Source of the DNA: Lithodes maja
Taxonomy: Eukaryota > Arthropoda > Malacostraca > Decapoda > Lithodidae
Direction of reading: 5' to 3'
Assembly: GCA_037953745.1 (NCBI GenBank)
Contig: JBAKBP010000202.1
Span: 124,001 to 188,000, forward strand
Length of the DNA: 64,000 nt
The notes beneath the pieces were generated by a model that saw nothing but the letters and a program-made list of their open reading frames with translations, was not told where the DNA came from and ran no database searches. Shown one piece after another: positions 43,506-55,048 of this stretch. The translations under genes and the position numbers were made by a program. The stretch's first letter is position 1. Every line of letters begins with the position of its first letter.

Positions 43506-43527
43506 CCTGTGTGTGATACAAATTGAC

Positions 43528-44020
43528 TTAACCCTTCCCGCCCGGGCAGCATTTTAAAAGGACACCGCGGCAGATGGGCAGGAGCCCGGGTGTCCTTTTA
43601 AAATCGGTAATTAAGCTTGAAAGCCTATTTAGCTTGTTTTGAAAGCCGTGCGTCCGACGTATGTAAACACAGCTGGTCGGAGACGAAACGCGCGCACCTC
43701 CGAAAGCAAGCAGACGTCGGAGCTTTGTTGTTGTGTGGTCTGCTAAGACAGATTTAGTGTTGAAAATTGTGTCATATTGCTAACATTGCCTCGAAACTCT
43801 CTCCACGGAAATCGTAATCACAACTGAACCAGTTGACTTAGAGAGCTCTACTCAACGCCAGTCTACAAATTGGAAACCGCAGTAAGTTTAGAGATGCGTG
43901 GGAATTTTCTAGTAGTTAAAATAACAAAGATACAGTAACCTAGGCATAGAAGTTTTTCGGCCAAATCGCCCGGATCTTAACAACGTCCTTAGGAGGGCGA
44001 GTCCGGGCCAGAAGGGTTAA
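43528..44020. mobile_element. piggyBac-like MITE with TTAA ends
   Basis: Ends TTAACCCTTCCCGCCCGGGC and (reverse complement) TTAACCCTTCTGGCCCGGAC. Its interior is related, inverted, to 5054-5542, and its ends to the piggyBac element at 15034-17024. Confidence 0.85.
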
Positions 44021-44599
44021 GGGCGAAAAAACATAAGTCCTTGAATACAGTGTACATTTGCAAGGAAATGTTTTTTGTTCTTGGGTTTAAAGACGAGGTT
44101 GTTAATAATTCCAGAACCCAAATGAAGCAAGGGTTAGAATTTCAATCTGATTGTGATTTGTATACACCAGTCAATCTCTATATTTTTGTCTTCTTTCAGT
44201 CTTACCTTATATTTTGTCTTTAATATCACCAAACCACTAAATTTTTCTCTGGGTAGAACCACCTAATCAAGGGGAAGATATTTATTTCAAACTCCTCTCA
44301 CTGTATACTATACAGGAAAAAGCAAAAAGGAAAAAGAGTGTAATCTATGGGAGGCACAACTCAAACTTTGATAGGACCACCCACTCACTCACTTCAACAT
44401 CAAATATACATACCTGTACTGTACATACACTGTACAGCATTTTGTGTATCCTAGATAAAACAGTTACTATACTCGATTTTTTTCAACCTGGCAGAACTTC
44501 TACTCCTTTAGCAGCTCATTATTTGATAACTAATGGAAAAATATGAAACTACTATGTCTCTGCATCATATTATTGCCAGGTTTTCGTAATTAACATATA
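44021..44599. other. No gene recognised
   Basis: AT-rich with short frames. Confidence 0.4.
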
Positions 44600-46650
44600 T
44601 CGTTTAGCTGCCAGGGAGGAATACCAGGCAGCTAAACGAACTGCCAAAAGAGTTATTTACAATGCTAAAAATCGCATTAAGGACCTGGTCCTCGAACAAG
44701 TGTGTGTGTAACACTGACAATCCCAATGGGATCTTCAACCTAGCTAGGCGAGTTAAAAATGACAGTAGGGATATTATAGGTGAACAGTGTGTTAGAGATG
44801 ATAATGGGAAGATTGTGTATGCAGAAAATGAAATCAGAGAAGCATGGAAGGTACACTATGAACGATTGCTAAATGTAGAGTTGAATGGGATAAGGAACAG
44901 CTTAGTATCGAAAAACCAATATCTGGGCCCCCTCCTTTGATAGCACCAGCTGTAGTGAGCGACGCAATCAATAAAATGAAGGACGGTAAAGCTCCAGGTT
45001 GCTCCGACATTGTCGCTGAGATGATAAAAGCCTCAGGGGAGATTGGTGTAAACTTAGTCACTGAGTTGATAAACACCATTATTAAAGATGAGAAAATCCC
45101 AGAGGATTGGCTCAAAAGTGTAATAGTAAATATATACAAAGGAAAAGGGGATGCGCTAGATAGAGGAAATTATAGGGGCCTGAAAATGCTTGACCAAATC
45201 ATGAAGGTCTGTGAGAGAGTCCTTGAGGGTTTGATCAGGCAAAGCATCTCTATTGATGATATGCAGTTTGGTTTTATGCCAGGACGTGGTACAACCGATG
45301 CTATCTTCATAGTCAGGCAGATACAGGAAAGATACTTACTAAAAGGCAGGGATCTTTACTTTGTGTTTGTGGACCTGGAGAAGGCCTTTGATAGGGTACC
45401 TAGAGATGTTGTACAGTGGGCTATGAGGAAACTTGGTGTGGAAGAGTGGCTGGTGTGTGTGATAATGAAGATGTATGAGGATTCGCGAAGTTCGGTGAGG
45501 GTGAAGGGTGTACTGAGTGATGAGTTCGCAGTCCGTGTTGGAGTCCATCAGGGTTTAGTGTTAAGCCCCCTCCTCTTTATTATGGTCTTGGAGGCGCTGT
45601 CTAGAAATTTTAGAGGCGGACTCCCGTTGGAACTGTTTTATGCAGACGATTTAGTCCTAATAGCTGACAGTATGCAGGATGCTGAGGCCAAATTCAGAGA
45701 GTGGAGAGAGGGCATGGCGAGCAAGGGTTTAAGAGTCAATATTAACAAAACCAAGGTTATGCATTGTAGTTTGAGACGAGGCAATGTGGAAAAGAGCGGT
45801 GCATACCCATGTGCAGTGTGTGGAAAGGGAGTGGGCGTTAACTCAATTCAATGTAGCATCTGTCGATGTTGGGTACACCATGGGAGTAAGCGCTGTAGTA
45901 GAATAAAGGGGCCCCTGCCGAAGGATAAGTCAGAAATAGAGAAATTTGAGTGCGTAGTGTGCAAAGGCGAGCTTGTGTTAAGTGATGATCCTGTGGCTGT
46001 GAATTTTGGAAATGAGTCTTTGGAGCTGGTGAACAAGTTTTGTTACCTAGGAGATACCATCTCTGCCGGTGGTGGGGCTGAGGCTGCCACTGTTGCTAGA
46101 ATTAGGTGTGGCTGGGGGAAGTTCAGAGAATTGATGCCAATCCTGACCATGAAAAGAATGCCTCTCCCCCTAAAGGGAAAGGTGTATGCCTCATGTGTTA
46201 GAAGTGCAATGACGTATGCCTCAGAAACATGGGCCGTTAAAGTAGAGGATGTCAACAGAATGGAGCGTAATGAGATGAGAATGGTGAGATGGATGTGTGG
46301 GGCCAGGCTACAGGATAGAATAACAAATGTTGAGCTGAGGAGACGTTTAGGTATAAAGAGTATTAGCGAGGTGATGCGTACAAGTAGACTGGGATGGTAT
46401 GGACATGTGGAGAGAATGGATGAACAAAATTGGGTGAAAAAATGCAGGTCTGTGATTGTGGAGGGAGCTGCACCAAGGGGTGGACCGAGGAAGACCTGGG
46501 ATCGGACTATACGCGCCGTTCTCAAATCCAAGAACTTGACAAGTGAAGCAGCCTTTAACAGGGTTGCCTGGAATGCCGCCATTAGGACAAGAGACTGAAA
46601 CTGCACTTATGTGTGGAACACTCAGTCTTAAAATTTTATGTATGTATGTA
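44600..46650 (+). mobile_element. RTE-like LINE with PHD-finger RT (RTE-PHD), 5'-truncated
   Basis: It has a linker frame (44606-44940, with two frameshifts), an RT frame (44937-46598), a short 3' UTR and a (TATG)n tail at 46636-46655. Related 3' fragments lie at 32377, 36395, 48600, 50328 and 53311. Confidence 0.88.
44937..46598 (+). CDS. Reverse transcriptase with PHD-like zinc finger
   Basis: 553 codons. RT motifs: INKMKDGKAPGCSDIVAEMI, NYRGLKMLDQIMK, FGFMPGRGTTDAI, FVDLEKAFDRVPR near residue 143, VGVHQGLVLSPLLF near 202, LFYADDLVLIADS near 233 and LRVNINKTKVMH near 263. Directly after it, residues ~291-342 form a Cys/His cluster: CAVC, CSIC, WVHH, C and CVVC, matching the PHD/RING ligand order. 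Then comes YLGDTISAGGGAEAATVARI and the RTE-like C-terminus (RLGWYGHVERM, GGPRKTWDRTI). The endonuclease is missing and the frame upstream is shifted, so the copy is defective. The finger probably binds nucleic acid or chromatin; that is inference. Confidence 0.88.
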   Translation: MIAPAVVSDAINKMKDGKAPGCSDIVAEMIKASGEIGVNLVTELINTIIKDEKIPEDWLKSVIVNIYKGKGDALDRGNYRGLKMLDQIMKVCERVLEGLIRQSISIDDMQFGFMPGRGTTDAIFIVRQIQERYLLKGRDLYFVFVDLEKAFDRVPRDVVQWAMRKLGVEEWLVCVIMKMYEDSRSSVRVKGVLSDEFAVRVGVHQGLVLSPLLFIMVLEALSRNFRGGLPLELFYADDLVLIADSMQDAEAKFREWREGMASKGLRVNINKTKVMHCSLRRGNVEKSGAYPCAVCGKGVGVNSIQCSICRCWVHHGSKRCSRIKGPLPKDKSEIEKFECVVCKGELVLSDDPVAVNFGNESLELVNKFCYLGDTISAGGGAEAATVARIRCGWGKFRELMPILTMKRMPLPLKGKVYASCVRSAMTYASETWAVKVEDVNRMERNEMRMVRWMCGARLQDRITNVELRRRLGIKSISEVMRTSRLGWYGHVERMDEQNWVKKCRSVIVEGAAPRGGPRKTWDRTIRAVLKSKNLTSEAAFNRVAWNAAIRTRD

Positions 46651-46671
46651 TGTATTAGGCTATAAAAACGT

Positions 46672-47153
46672 TTAACCTCTCCGCTGCGTACCCCCTATAG
46701 TATACAGCCACCCCTGTGCGGAGCTATTTAGACTGTTTCCTCCACTCAAATCGTCATCGTACCATAAATATCATTAATACTTATCCATATGCGCCTATTT
46801 TACGTTGATTATAAAGGTATTAACCTGTTACCGCAATAAAACAAGTGGAAACAGCGTTTGGATGGTCAAAATCGGCAAATTAGATCGGGAGTTACATAAC
46901 TTAAGGCTGAGGCAGCCTGCCAGCCAGCCAGCCGTCACGACGGCTGGAGCGACACAACCGTGTAGTACCCTCTCTTTCACTCGCTGTGTAGCACATACAA
47001 GCACAGCTTGCTTATGAATTGCTATTGATAGCACGAAAATATATCGACGAAATAAGGGAAAAAAGAGAGAGAATAGGTGATAATTGAAGGGGGGGGGGGG
47101 GGGGGAGGAGAGGATGTGGAGGAGTGATATTTGGCATGGCCAAGGGGCAATTA

Positions 47154-47208
<55 letters not shown>

Positions 47209-47409
47209 AGTATATAATTATATATACAGTATATATATATAATTTAAAATGTAAAACTTGCAAACTAAACAAACCAAAATTGGGACAAGGACAATATAAA
47301 TTGATACTGGGCTGGTTTAAATGTTTTTTTTTTAGGCCTTGGATTATATAAGGCTTCCCGCAGTACAGCGGTAGGCCTTATATAAGTCTTGCCACACTTG
47401 CTGGGTTAA
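46672..47409. mobile_element. TTAA-flanked MITE, family c, copy 2
   Basis: Relative of 18752-19369, bounded by TTAA. It contains a 20-base G run (~47087-47106), a (TA)n array (47161-47206) and a short inverted retroposon E end (47246-47300). Confidence 0.75.
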
Positions 47410-47814
47410 TAGCCAAGTATTTACGATTGGAACAAGCCAATTTCTCGCCAACTTGATAAAAATAGACTATAGTAATGTTTACATATTATACTGAACAGTA
47501 TCTACATACGCGAATTCCAACATGTGCGTGATATCCTTGAAGCGAAGTAAGTGTATGTTGGGTCCCAACTGTAATCCTAAGCAGTCAATATGATAGTCTA
47601 GTAACGTTGTTGAAATTACAATGAGAAGTCATGGAACATTAATACAGTAGTCTCATTGCAATTACAACAAGCATAATATTGAGTGGCTAGGGATATTTCA
47701 AAACTATAGTAATTACTAATAATAATGATGGAGTTGTCAAGGAATACAGGCATACATATATGAAAGAATGAGGTAAAGTCCATACCGGATACCATTTTTA
47801 TATTTTCAATATTA
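47410..47814. other. AT-rich stretch, nothing recognised
   Basis: No coding block or named repeat. Confidence 0.4.
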
Positions 47815-48470
47815 GTTTAACCAGACCACTGAGTTCCCCAAAAGAACTCTCATAGGGCTAGCCCAAAGGATTAGAAAAAGATGGACAACTATAATAAAGA
47901 CGAGATAGATAGGGAAGGGCAGGAGGTGAACAAATCTAGGAAGGTGAAGACACGCAAACATTTCTCGCTATGTCATCAGTTAAGTCAGACCACATGAGCT
48001 CCACAACAGAACTCTTATAGGGCAAGGCCGAAGGATGAGGCAAGAACTGCTACACTGCATCACCAACAAAAAATGAAAGAGATCAGGACCAAGAAAGAAT
48101 CACAGCGAGATGCACAAAAATGCACTACTGAGGGGAATCGAGTCAGCTCGGCCGCACCAGCGACCGAAAAGACATATCAGGTCAGGAGCCAACAACCATG
48201 TCAGGCAAACTATGAGGGCGTGACAGGGTGGCATATAATATTGGGCGCCCTGAGGATAACTGGATGAGACAGACTGCGAACACAAAGGGAAAAACATAGA
48301 AAGAGGAAATAAATGCTACCCAAAAATTGTCAAGCCGACGACGAAAGATCGAGGGGAAAGGGTAATAACACTCCCCCATCAAGCCCCAGTCGCTGGCCCC
48401 GAAGCCCCCCCATGGCAACAATGGGGGTAGTACTGTACTAGGGGGGACTAGATACCTCGCCAAAAACCCA
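47815..48470 (-). mobile_element. Retroposon T, second long copy
   Basis: Inverted relative of 20585-21328; it starts (on plus) with TTTAACCAGACCACTGAG. It keeps the uninterrupted GCCCCAGTCGCTGGCCCCGA site that is split in the other copy. Confidence 0.8.
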
Positions 48471-48599
48471 TGGGCCTCAATGAGAAGGGTTTTACAGTAC
48501 TGTATACTGCATTATGTAGTTAGCTGTGTAACCGTTGTTGTATTTTATAGCTAGCTGTGTCAAAACTACTGGCACCAGTACAGTAGGTTGTATATATAC

Positions 48600-49253
48600 A
48601 TACATACATACATAAAATTTTAAGACCGAGTGTTCCACACATCAGTGCAGTTTCAGTCTCTTGTCCTAATGGCGGCGTTCCAGGCAACCCTGTTAAGGGC
48701 TGCTTCACTTGTCAAGTTTTGGATTTGAGATCGGCGCGTATAGTCCGATCCCAGGTCTTCCTCGGTCCACCCCTTGGTGCAGCTCCCTCCACAATCACAG
48801 ACCTGCATTTTTTCACACAATTTTGTTCATCCATTCTCTCCACATGTCCATACCATCCCAGTCTACTTGTACGCTTCACCTCGCTAATACTCTTTATACC
48901 TAAACGTCTCCTCAGCTCAACATTTGTTATTCTATCCTGTAGCCTGGCCCCACACATCCATCTCACCATTCTCATCTCATTACGCTCCATTCTGTTGACA
49001 TCCTCTACTTTAACGGCCCATGTTTCTGAGGCATACGTCATTGCACTTCTAACACATGAGGCATACACCTTTCCCTTCAGGGGGAGAGGCATTCTTTTCA
49101 TGGTCAGGATTGGCATAAATTCTCTGAACTTCCCCCAGCCACACCTAATTCTAGCAACAGTGGCAGCCTCGGCCCCACCACCGGCAGAGATGGTATCTCC
49201 TAGGTAACAAAACTTGTTCACCAGCTCCAAAGACTCATTTCCAAAATTCACAG
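48600..49253 (-). pseudogene. RTE-PHD C-terminal fragment
   Basis: The minus strand encodes NFGNESLELVNKFCYLGDTI, then the same C-terminus as 44937-46598 with very few changes, to a 3' UTR and (TATG)n tail at 48598-48614. It is truncated at 49253 just downstream of the zinc-finger region. High identity suggests recent mobilisation. Confidence 0.88.
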
Positions 49254-49970
49254 TTATATATTGTTACTATAGTTGTGTCTGCTACTGTAATGAGATATGG
49301 ATTTTCCCAGAATCACAATTATCCTTCTTTTCTTTCTTTTTTCTTTTTCTTACTAAGGCAATACCAGTCAGGTAAGGGCTCCTTAAGAAATCCATGCATC
49401 AGCATTTGGAACAAAGTACAAATTTAATAGTAGGAAAGGGCAGTTTTCAAATATTGATGACACTACAAAAAAGTTGACAAGGCACTTAATGTTCAAATAA
49501 ATAAGTCTGTTCAAAGTGCAAATTTTATATAAAACTATGAGTGAGAAATAAAATAAAATTAGTACACTATGGAGATATCTTACCTGACCAAGTTAGTTTG
49601 TTACTGGATAAGATTCACACACTATCTCACACATGCACACAAATCTGCATAGTAAGTAAACTAGTTATTCATATACAGTACTTGCCAAATTGTAAAATGC
49701 ACTAACACATTAAGTCTTCAGGTGTTTTTCAAAATCAGAAAAACAAAAGGAATACAATTATGTGACTTTAGTAGGCAACTCCGGTGACCAGTAGGCAGTC
49801 AAGTGAAAATTAAAACTGGAAAGTGCTACATTACACTTACAGACAGATACTGACTACAAAACTTCATGTTTTTCTATTGACAGGTGATCATATAAAGCTT
49901 AGGAACGACATCCAAGAAATATACAGTTGAATACTATTTCTATTAAATCAATGACTCCCAATAGTCCTCC
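49254..49970. other. No firm gene; one weak first-exon candidate
   Basis: On the minus strand at about 49859-49833, ATG opens nine codons (MKFCSQYLS) ending at T|GTAAGT. This is too short to trust. Confidence 0.2.
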
Positions 49971-50327
49971 TTAACCCTCCACGTTCAGCGCGTTTGAACT
50001 TTTCCCCTCCCATGATCCGGCTGAAGTATCTTATTTTCATGATTTTGGCACACTTACATTTATGCAAAAAATTGGCCTAACCTAAGTTATATACTGTATA
50101 TATATATCCAGAGGAAATACTCGTTGTTATCTTACGAATGATGCAGAGTAGAACCGTCTAGACCAAGTGGTTGTTTTGATGGTGAAAATATATAGGCTAG
50201 TAATGGCTTCTGCGAGCCTGAATCGGTGTGAATGCTCAAATTTTGGCATTTTTGGATATACATATCTCCGTAATTAAATGGCCTAACCAACGTTATACTG
50301 TATACAGTATATATATACTGTATATCA
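49971..50327. repeat. Interspersed repeat R, copy 2
   Basis: Starts TTAACCCTCCACGTTCAGCG. Shares several blocks with 23690-24236. The right side is replaced by RTE-PHD sequence. Confidence 0.55.
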
Positions 50328-50412
50328 CCAAGGTTCGTGCTGAGCCCATTACTGATTGTTCTGGTCCTGGAGGCTCTGTCAAGGGACTTTAGGACACAAC
50401 TCCCATGGGTGT

Positions 50413-50503
50413 GAGTATCCTAGGTTCGAGTCCTTGGAGTGCCACATGTATTTGTTAATTTCATTTATTGAGTTTAGAAGTAAAGTTGGTAGGTGAAAAC
50501 AAA
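50413..50503 (+). mobile_element. SINE fragment inside RTE-PHD
   Basis: TAGGTTCGAGTCCTTGGAGT (B box) followed by TTAATTTCATTTATTGAGTT, the SINE tail. The A box is missing. Confidence 0.7.
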
Positions 50504-50592
50504 TTAATATGCAGATGACCTAGTTCTTATCGCAGATAGTGCGCAGGAAGCAGAGGCAAAGTTCAAGATAAAACAAAGGTCAATAGTAGAGT

Positions 50593-51002
50593 TGAGTTGA
50601 GAGACTCAGACCAAGAGTGAGAGCAGTGGAAATGAATTACTTAAGAAGTGCGTGCGGAGTTACATGGAGGGATAGACAGACTAATGAAGCAGTAAGAAGG
50701 AGGTGTGGTGTGGAGGCAGATGTGCTGGAAAGTGTGAAAAGGAACAACTTGAGATGGTTCGGCCATATGGAACGTATGGAATGACTAAGAGGGTGTACGA
50801 GAGCGAGGTGGAAGGACAGAGAGGGAGAGGTAGACCGAAGGAGAGGTGGAAGGATGGAGTGAGGAAGTATATGAACGAAGGCGGTGCTGGTTGGGGGGAG
50901 GGGCGTCGACTGGCTGGGGACAGAGGTGCATGGGGGCAGTTCGTTCGTGGCCACCCCTTCGGGGATCACGGCGTCAGGCAATAGATAGATAGATAGATAG
51001 AT
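50593..51002 (+). mobile_element. RTE-B 3' fragment inserted in RTE-PHD
   Basis: Closely matches 30412-30815, ending in GGCAATAGATAGATAGATAG. The flanks TAGTAGAGT and TAGTGGAGT look like a 9-bp target duplication with one mismatch. Confidence 0.85.
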
Positions 51003-51251
51003 TAGTGGAGTAGGGCGCAGAACTATAGAAAGAAGTGGCGACTATCCATGCACAGTATGTGGGAAGTAACTCAATTCAATGTTGCGTCTGTAGTGACTGG
51101 GTACACAAGAGATATAGTGGGGCTAGAGGACCTTTGACGAGAATCATAGACTTTGAATGTGCAGTGTGCAAGGGAGAACTTGTGTTTAATGACCTGCCTG
51201 TTAGCTGCCTGTTAGTGTTGATTTCGACAACGATCAATGTATCAATTTATT

Positions 51252-51402
51252 TACACCCTATGTGGTGGATTGTGTTCTTTTATTTAATAATTTTCATTTT
51301 AGTAAGCGTTGTTTCCACATAGCGATTTTGATAATTTAATTCGACTTTATATTGTCCTTGTCCCAATTTTGGTTTGTTTAGTTTGCAAGTTTTACATTTT
51401 AA
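51252..51402 (+). mobile_element. Orphan retroposon E, copy E3
   Basis: The right 150 bp of the family with the fixed end GCAAGTTTTACATTTTAA. Confidence 0.8.
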
Positions 51403-52662
51403 TAACAAGATAAATATTTTCAGAGTCAGTAGTCAATACAAGTAGTCCCCAAGAAAAGATAAGGGGAGTTTTAAAAAAAACAGACCAAGGGCCAGCAAAA
51501 CTCCATTCAGTCACCATTCATCCACTAGTCTGTTTTTTCTTATATGGTAAATTTCCATGTCCCTATTTTGATTACTCAGCTATTACTATGATATTATGCA
51601 GAAATATGTTCATTGTAAAAGCTTTGCAGTAATATAATACAGAAATAACAGTTTCATATTTTTCCATTAAGTAATAAGAAATCACTAAGGGATCAACTTC
51701 CTATCAGATGAAAATAAAATAAAATAAACTATCGACTCCAATGACCTTTGCTTCACCTCACATGCTTCAAATTTACAAAACAAAGTGATGGAGCATCAAG
51801 CATTAAATACATCTCATAATAGTTACATACAGGACATAAAACATTTTGATGTTCAGTACAGCATCAAACACTTAATGTATATATAATTATCAGCTTCTCT
51901 ATCTACATTCATCTTATAATATATAGCTTCAAGTTTCTATCAACATTCTGGTAAAAGTTTAAATATCAGCAAAGGAATTTCAACAAGTGTACATATATTC
52001 TTTTGGCCTCTTAAATGCAAGAAAATGCCAAAACTATAAATAAAACAATAACAAAAAAACTCAACCATAACATACCTAAAACTAAACACTGAGAAAGTGA
52101 CATCCCTATTATTTCCTGGCATAGAAAATACATTTTCTTCCGATAAACATAACTCAAAATCACCAGATTTTTTTTTTTTTTTTGTGAATTCTCATAAAGC
52201 ACACTTTGGTACATCACTCAGAAATTTCTGGTTGCTTGATATTTGTCAAACTAAAGCTAACAGCCCTTTAAAGCTGTATGGTTGGAACAAACAAAGAAAA
52301 ACAAAACTTCTGTATTCTTCTCAGTACTAAGAGCCAAATTTGGGGGTATGTTATCAAATGAGGCACCGTCTATGCTGAAAAATACAATACTTTACCTGTA
52401 CTAAAAAAAAAAAAAAAAAGTGTGTAACTTCTATTAATACAATTTGCTCAATAAAGTATATTGCTTAGCGAAATTAAATAAATCTAAGCATTCATACTAT
52501 TTTCTCTAAATCAATGGTATTTAACAAATATTACTGTACAAAAATAACAAAGACACTAAATGTGTGAATATAATAATTAATTAAAAATTAACTCGGCAGC
52601 TACGACATGCATTCTGGAAGGTTCTGCAGGGCGACTGCGACTTGTAAATCGTGATTTACAAA
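51403..52662. other. AT-rich stretch, nothing recognised
   Basis: No coding block or named repeat; T and A tracts at 52169-52183 and 52404-52420. Confidence 0.4.
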
Positions 52663-52942
52663 TTAGTAAAATTTACCAGAACGTCCCGGACTTCCCAAAC
52701 TTGACTAATTCCTTTAATGTGACGATAGTGCGTTGTTATATGTGCGATTAGTTTGCTTGGGAAACAGATTAACTTGCTCATGTAGTAATGTACACCCTAT
52801 GTGGTGGATTGTGTTCTTTTATTTAATAATTTTCATTTTAGTAAGCGTTGTTTCCACATAGCGATTTTGATAATTTAATTTGACTTTATATTGTCCTTGT
52901 CCCAATTTTGGTTTGTTTAGTTTGCAAGTTTTACATTTTAAT
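52663..52942 (+). mobile_element. Orphan retroposon E, copy E2
   Basis: The same extent as E1 (from the AAATTTACCAGAACGTCC region to CATTTTAAT); the pair gives the longest version, ~280 bp. Confidence 0.8.
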
Positions 52943-53310
52943 GTGTACAGTACGAAAAACTTGCCAACAGGCCTAGGCAGCTGAAAATCGGCTACATGGC
53001 ACCTTATCGATAGCATACACCACCATCCTCCTCACACGCTCACACGCTCAGAATGCTCACACTCGCGATGGGAGCCCAAACGTCCCTCCTCCTCACGCTC
53101 GACTGCTTCACCCAACCCTGGTGCGGAGTGGACGTGTAAGGACCAGGAAACCTGCCAGGAAGCCTTCCTTCTTATATACATACGATAGCACATCGTATCT
53201 TCATAACTCGTGTCACTAAAATAATCGTAGTTTTACCCACCTACAATACATCCACCATGCCTTCCATACACAATAATTTTCATTGTCAGAGCACTATAAT
53301 GAGTTGCAAG
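52943..53310. other. GC-richer stretch, unassigned
   Basis: Contains (CACACGCT)n-like repeats near 53036. No supported exon. Confidence 0.35.
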
Positions 53311-53826
53311 CAAACATACATACATACAAGTTTAAAGACCGTTTGTCCACAGAAGCTGTGGTTACAGTCTCACGTCCTAAATGGCAGCTTTCCAGGCGGT
53401 CCTGTCAAGGGCCGCCTGTGTTGTCAAGTTCTTTATTTTGAGATCGGACCGGAGTACCCGAGCCCACGTCATTCTAGGTCGACCCTTACGCGCAGCTCCC
53501 CCCAAGTTCACAGTCCGGCATTTCTTCACCCAGTTCTGATCATCCATTCTCTCCACATGTCCAAACCAACCAAGTCGGCTCGTGCGCATCACTTCACTGA
53601 TACTCCTAATGCCCAGACGCCTTCTCAATTCCTCGCTCGATACCCTGTCCCTAAGATTAACCCCACACATCCATCTCACCATTCTCTTCTCATTCCGTTC
53701 CATTCTATTGACATCCTCCGCTTTAACCGGCCACGACTCAGAGGCATAGGCCATCGCGCTCCTAACACACGAGGTATACACCTTCCCTTTAAGGTGGGGT
53801 GGGAGCAAGCAAAGAAATCACGATAA
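53311..53826 (-). pseudogene. RTE-PHD relative, C-terminal fragment
   Basis: The minus strand reads LKGKVYTSCVRSAMAYASES, VNRMERNEKRMVRWMCG, RLGWFGHVERM and KGRPRMTWARVLRSDL, ending in 3' UTR with a (TATG)n tail. It is related to but distinct from 44937-46598, a second subfamily. Confidence 0.85.
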
Positions 53827-54784
53827 TCTTGTGTGAATATACAGTAGACATCGTAATTATATAACTCGTTTTACTGACATAAATCATGGATATTAGCCTC
53901 AAAATATCTGTACTATGCCTATCAAACACAATATAAGTTAATTTTATTGATACAATAATACAATGATCTGCATAAGGGCGAAATTGCCCCGTGCAGTAAT
54001 CCTACACCATCCTCACCTGCCATACCCCAGCTTGGATTTATTCTCCACTTTATCTTTCGTAACTCCCCTCTACGCCTGATTTCTGGGTGTCTATTCTTCA
54101 CATGTGTCTTCTGCTTCAAGTTTATGCATATGTAGAGCCATAGAAGTGCTTCATAGGCAAAATATAGAGCATTCTTTCTTATCTATCACCCCTCCCTCCT
54201 TCCACCCGCACGGGCCACTCCTAACTCCCTCACTCACTGCCGGGTGTAGTGCCGGTCGCGCCACTTAATTCAACTCCCAATTACAACCACACCACAACCA
54301 CAGGTGTTTTATAGTGGAAAGGTAATATTGTCGGATACGGAATTGTGTTTCATACACGATGAGATTTTCGTCTAATTCTGTAATTTATATCACCAACCCA
54401 CCAATTAACTTATAATTTAAATTAAAATGTAAAACTTGCAAACTAAACAAACCAAAATTGGGACAAGGAATAAACCTAATAAATAAACCTAATTAATGAA
54501 ATAATGAAAAAATAAATACATGCGGTACTCCATGGATTTGAACCTAGTATACTCGCACCACAAATTCTGCGCACTTAACTATTTCTTTTTGATCATGTCT
54601 GCGCACCAGGGATGGGTGGGTCCTAGGGGAATCTTGTAGCTGCCGGGTTAAATAAAGGTAAAATATAACAGCACTGTAAATTGAAATATACAGCAGTTAC
54701 TACAGTATATGCCTTACACAGACTATCAAATAATTGAAGTCTGATTAGCATAAAAGGGTTGAAACCGACTTACTGAATTGAAAT
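53827..54784. mobile_element. Mixed stretch with SINE and retroposon E scraps
   Basis: 54424-54468 is an inverted retroposon E end. 54505-54590 is a diverged inverted tRNA-like SINE (CATGGATTTGAACCTAGTAT). GC-rich 54190-54270 is unassigned. Confidence 0.5.
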
Positions 54785-55048
54785 ATGAAATCATGTACCT
54801 TTAAATGGTATCACTGCCATAAGTTCTTATTAACACAGGTATTATTATTTTTAAGATACCTGTTTGTCCATTATAGTAAGCTATTCATTTTCAAACATTT
54901 CATTTTCTACATTCATGGAACTATTGGATCATGTGAACTTTTGTTACTTTGTGTCCACATCCAAAACTCTACTGATGGATATCATAAAGGGCTTCTCACA
55001 GAGGCAGAAGCTTTATTGATTGTACCACCATCACAATGCGTACGTTGA
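54785..55048 (+). other. Weak coding candidate
   Basis: The last part of this frame (VHIQNSTDGYHKGLLTEAEA then LLIVPPSQCV) reads protein-like and ends near TGC|GTACGT, a possible donor. Upstream is hydrophobic AT-rich translation. Family unknown. Confidence 0.25.

Larger units (their letters stand above)
50328..51215 (+). pseudogene. RTE-PHD copy broken by a SINE and an RTE-B fragment
   Basis: The pieces are in order. LSPLLIVLVLEALSRDF (50340-50410) comes first, then a SINE (50413-50503), then YADDLVLIADSAQEAEAKFK (50511-50570). An RTE-B insert follows (50593-51002), then a damaged zinc-finger region (51003-51215; YPCTVCGK, FECAVCKGEL). Frameshifts and a partial deletion are present. Confidence 0.82.

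Noticed and set aside
48719..49207. 162-codon plus-strand protein
   Set aside because: Antisense of the RTE-PHD C-terminal coding region; the same shadow appears opposite 46043-46606.
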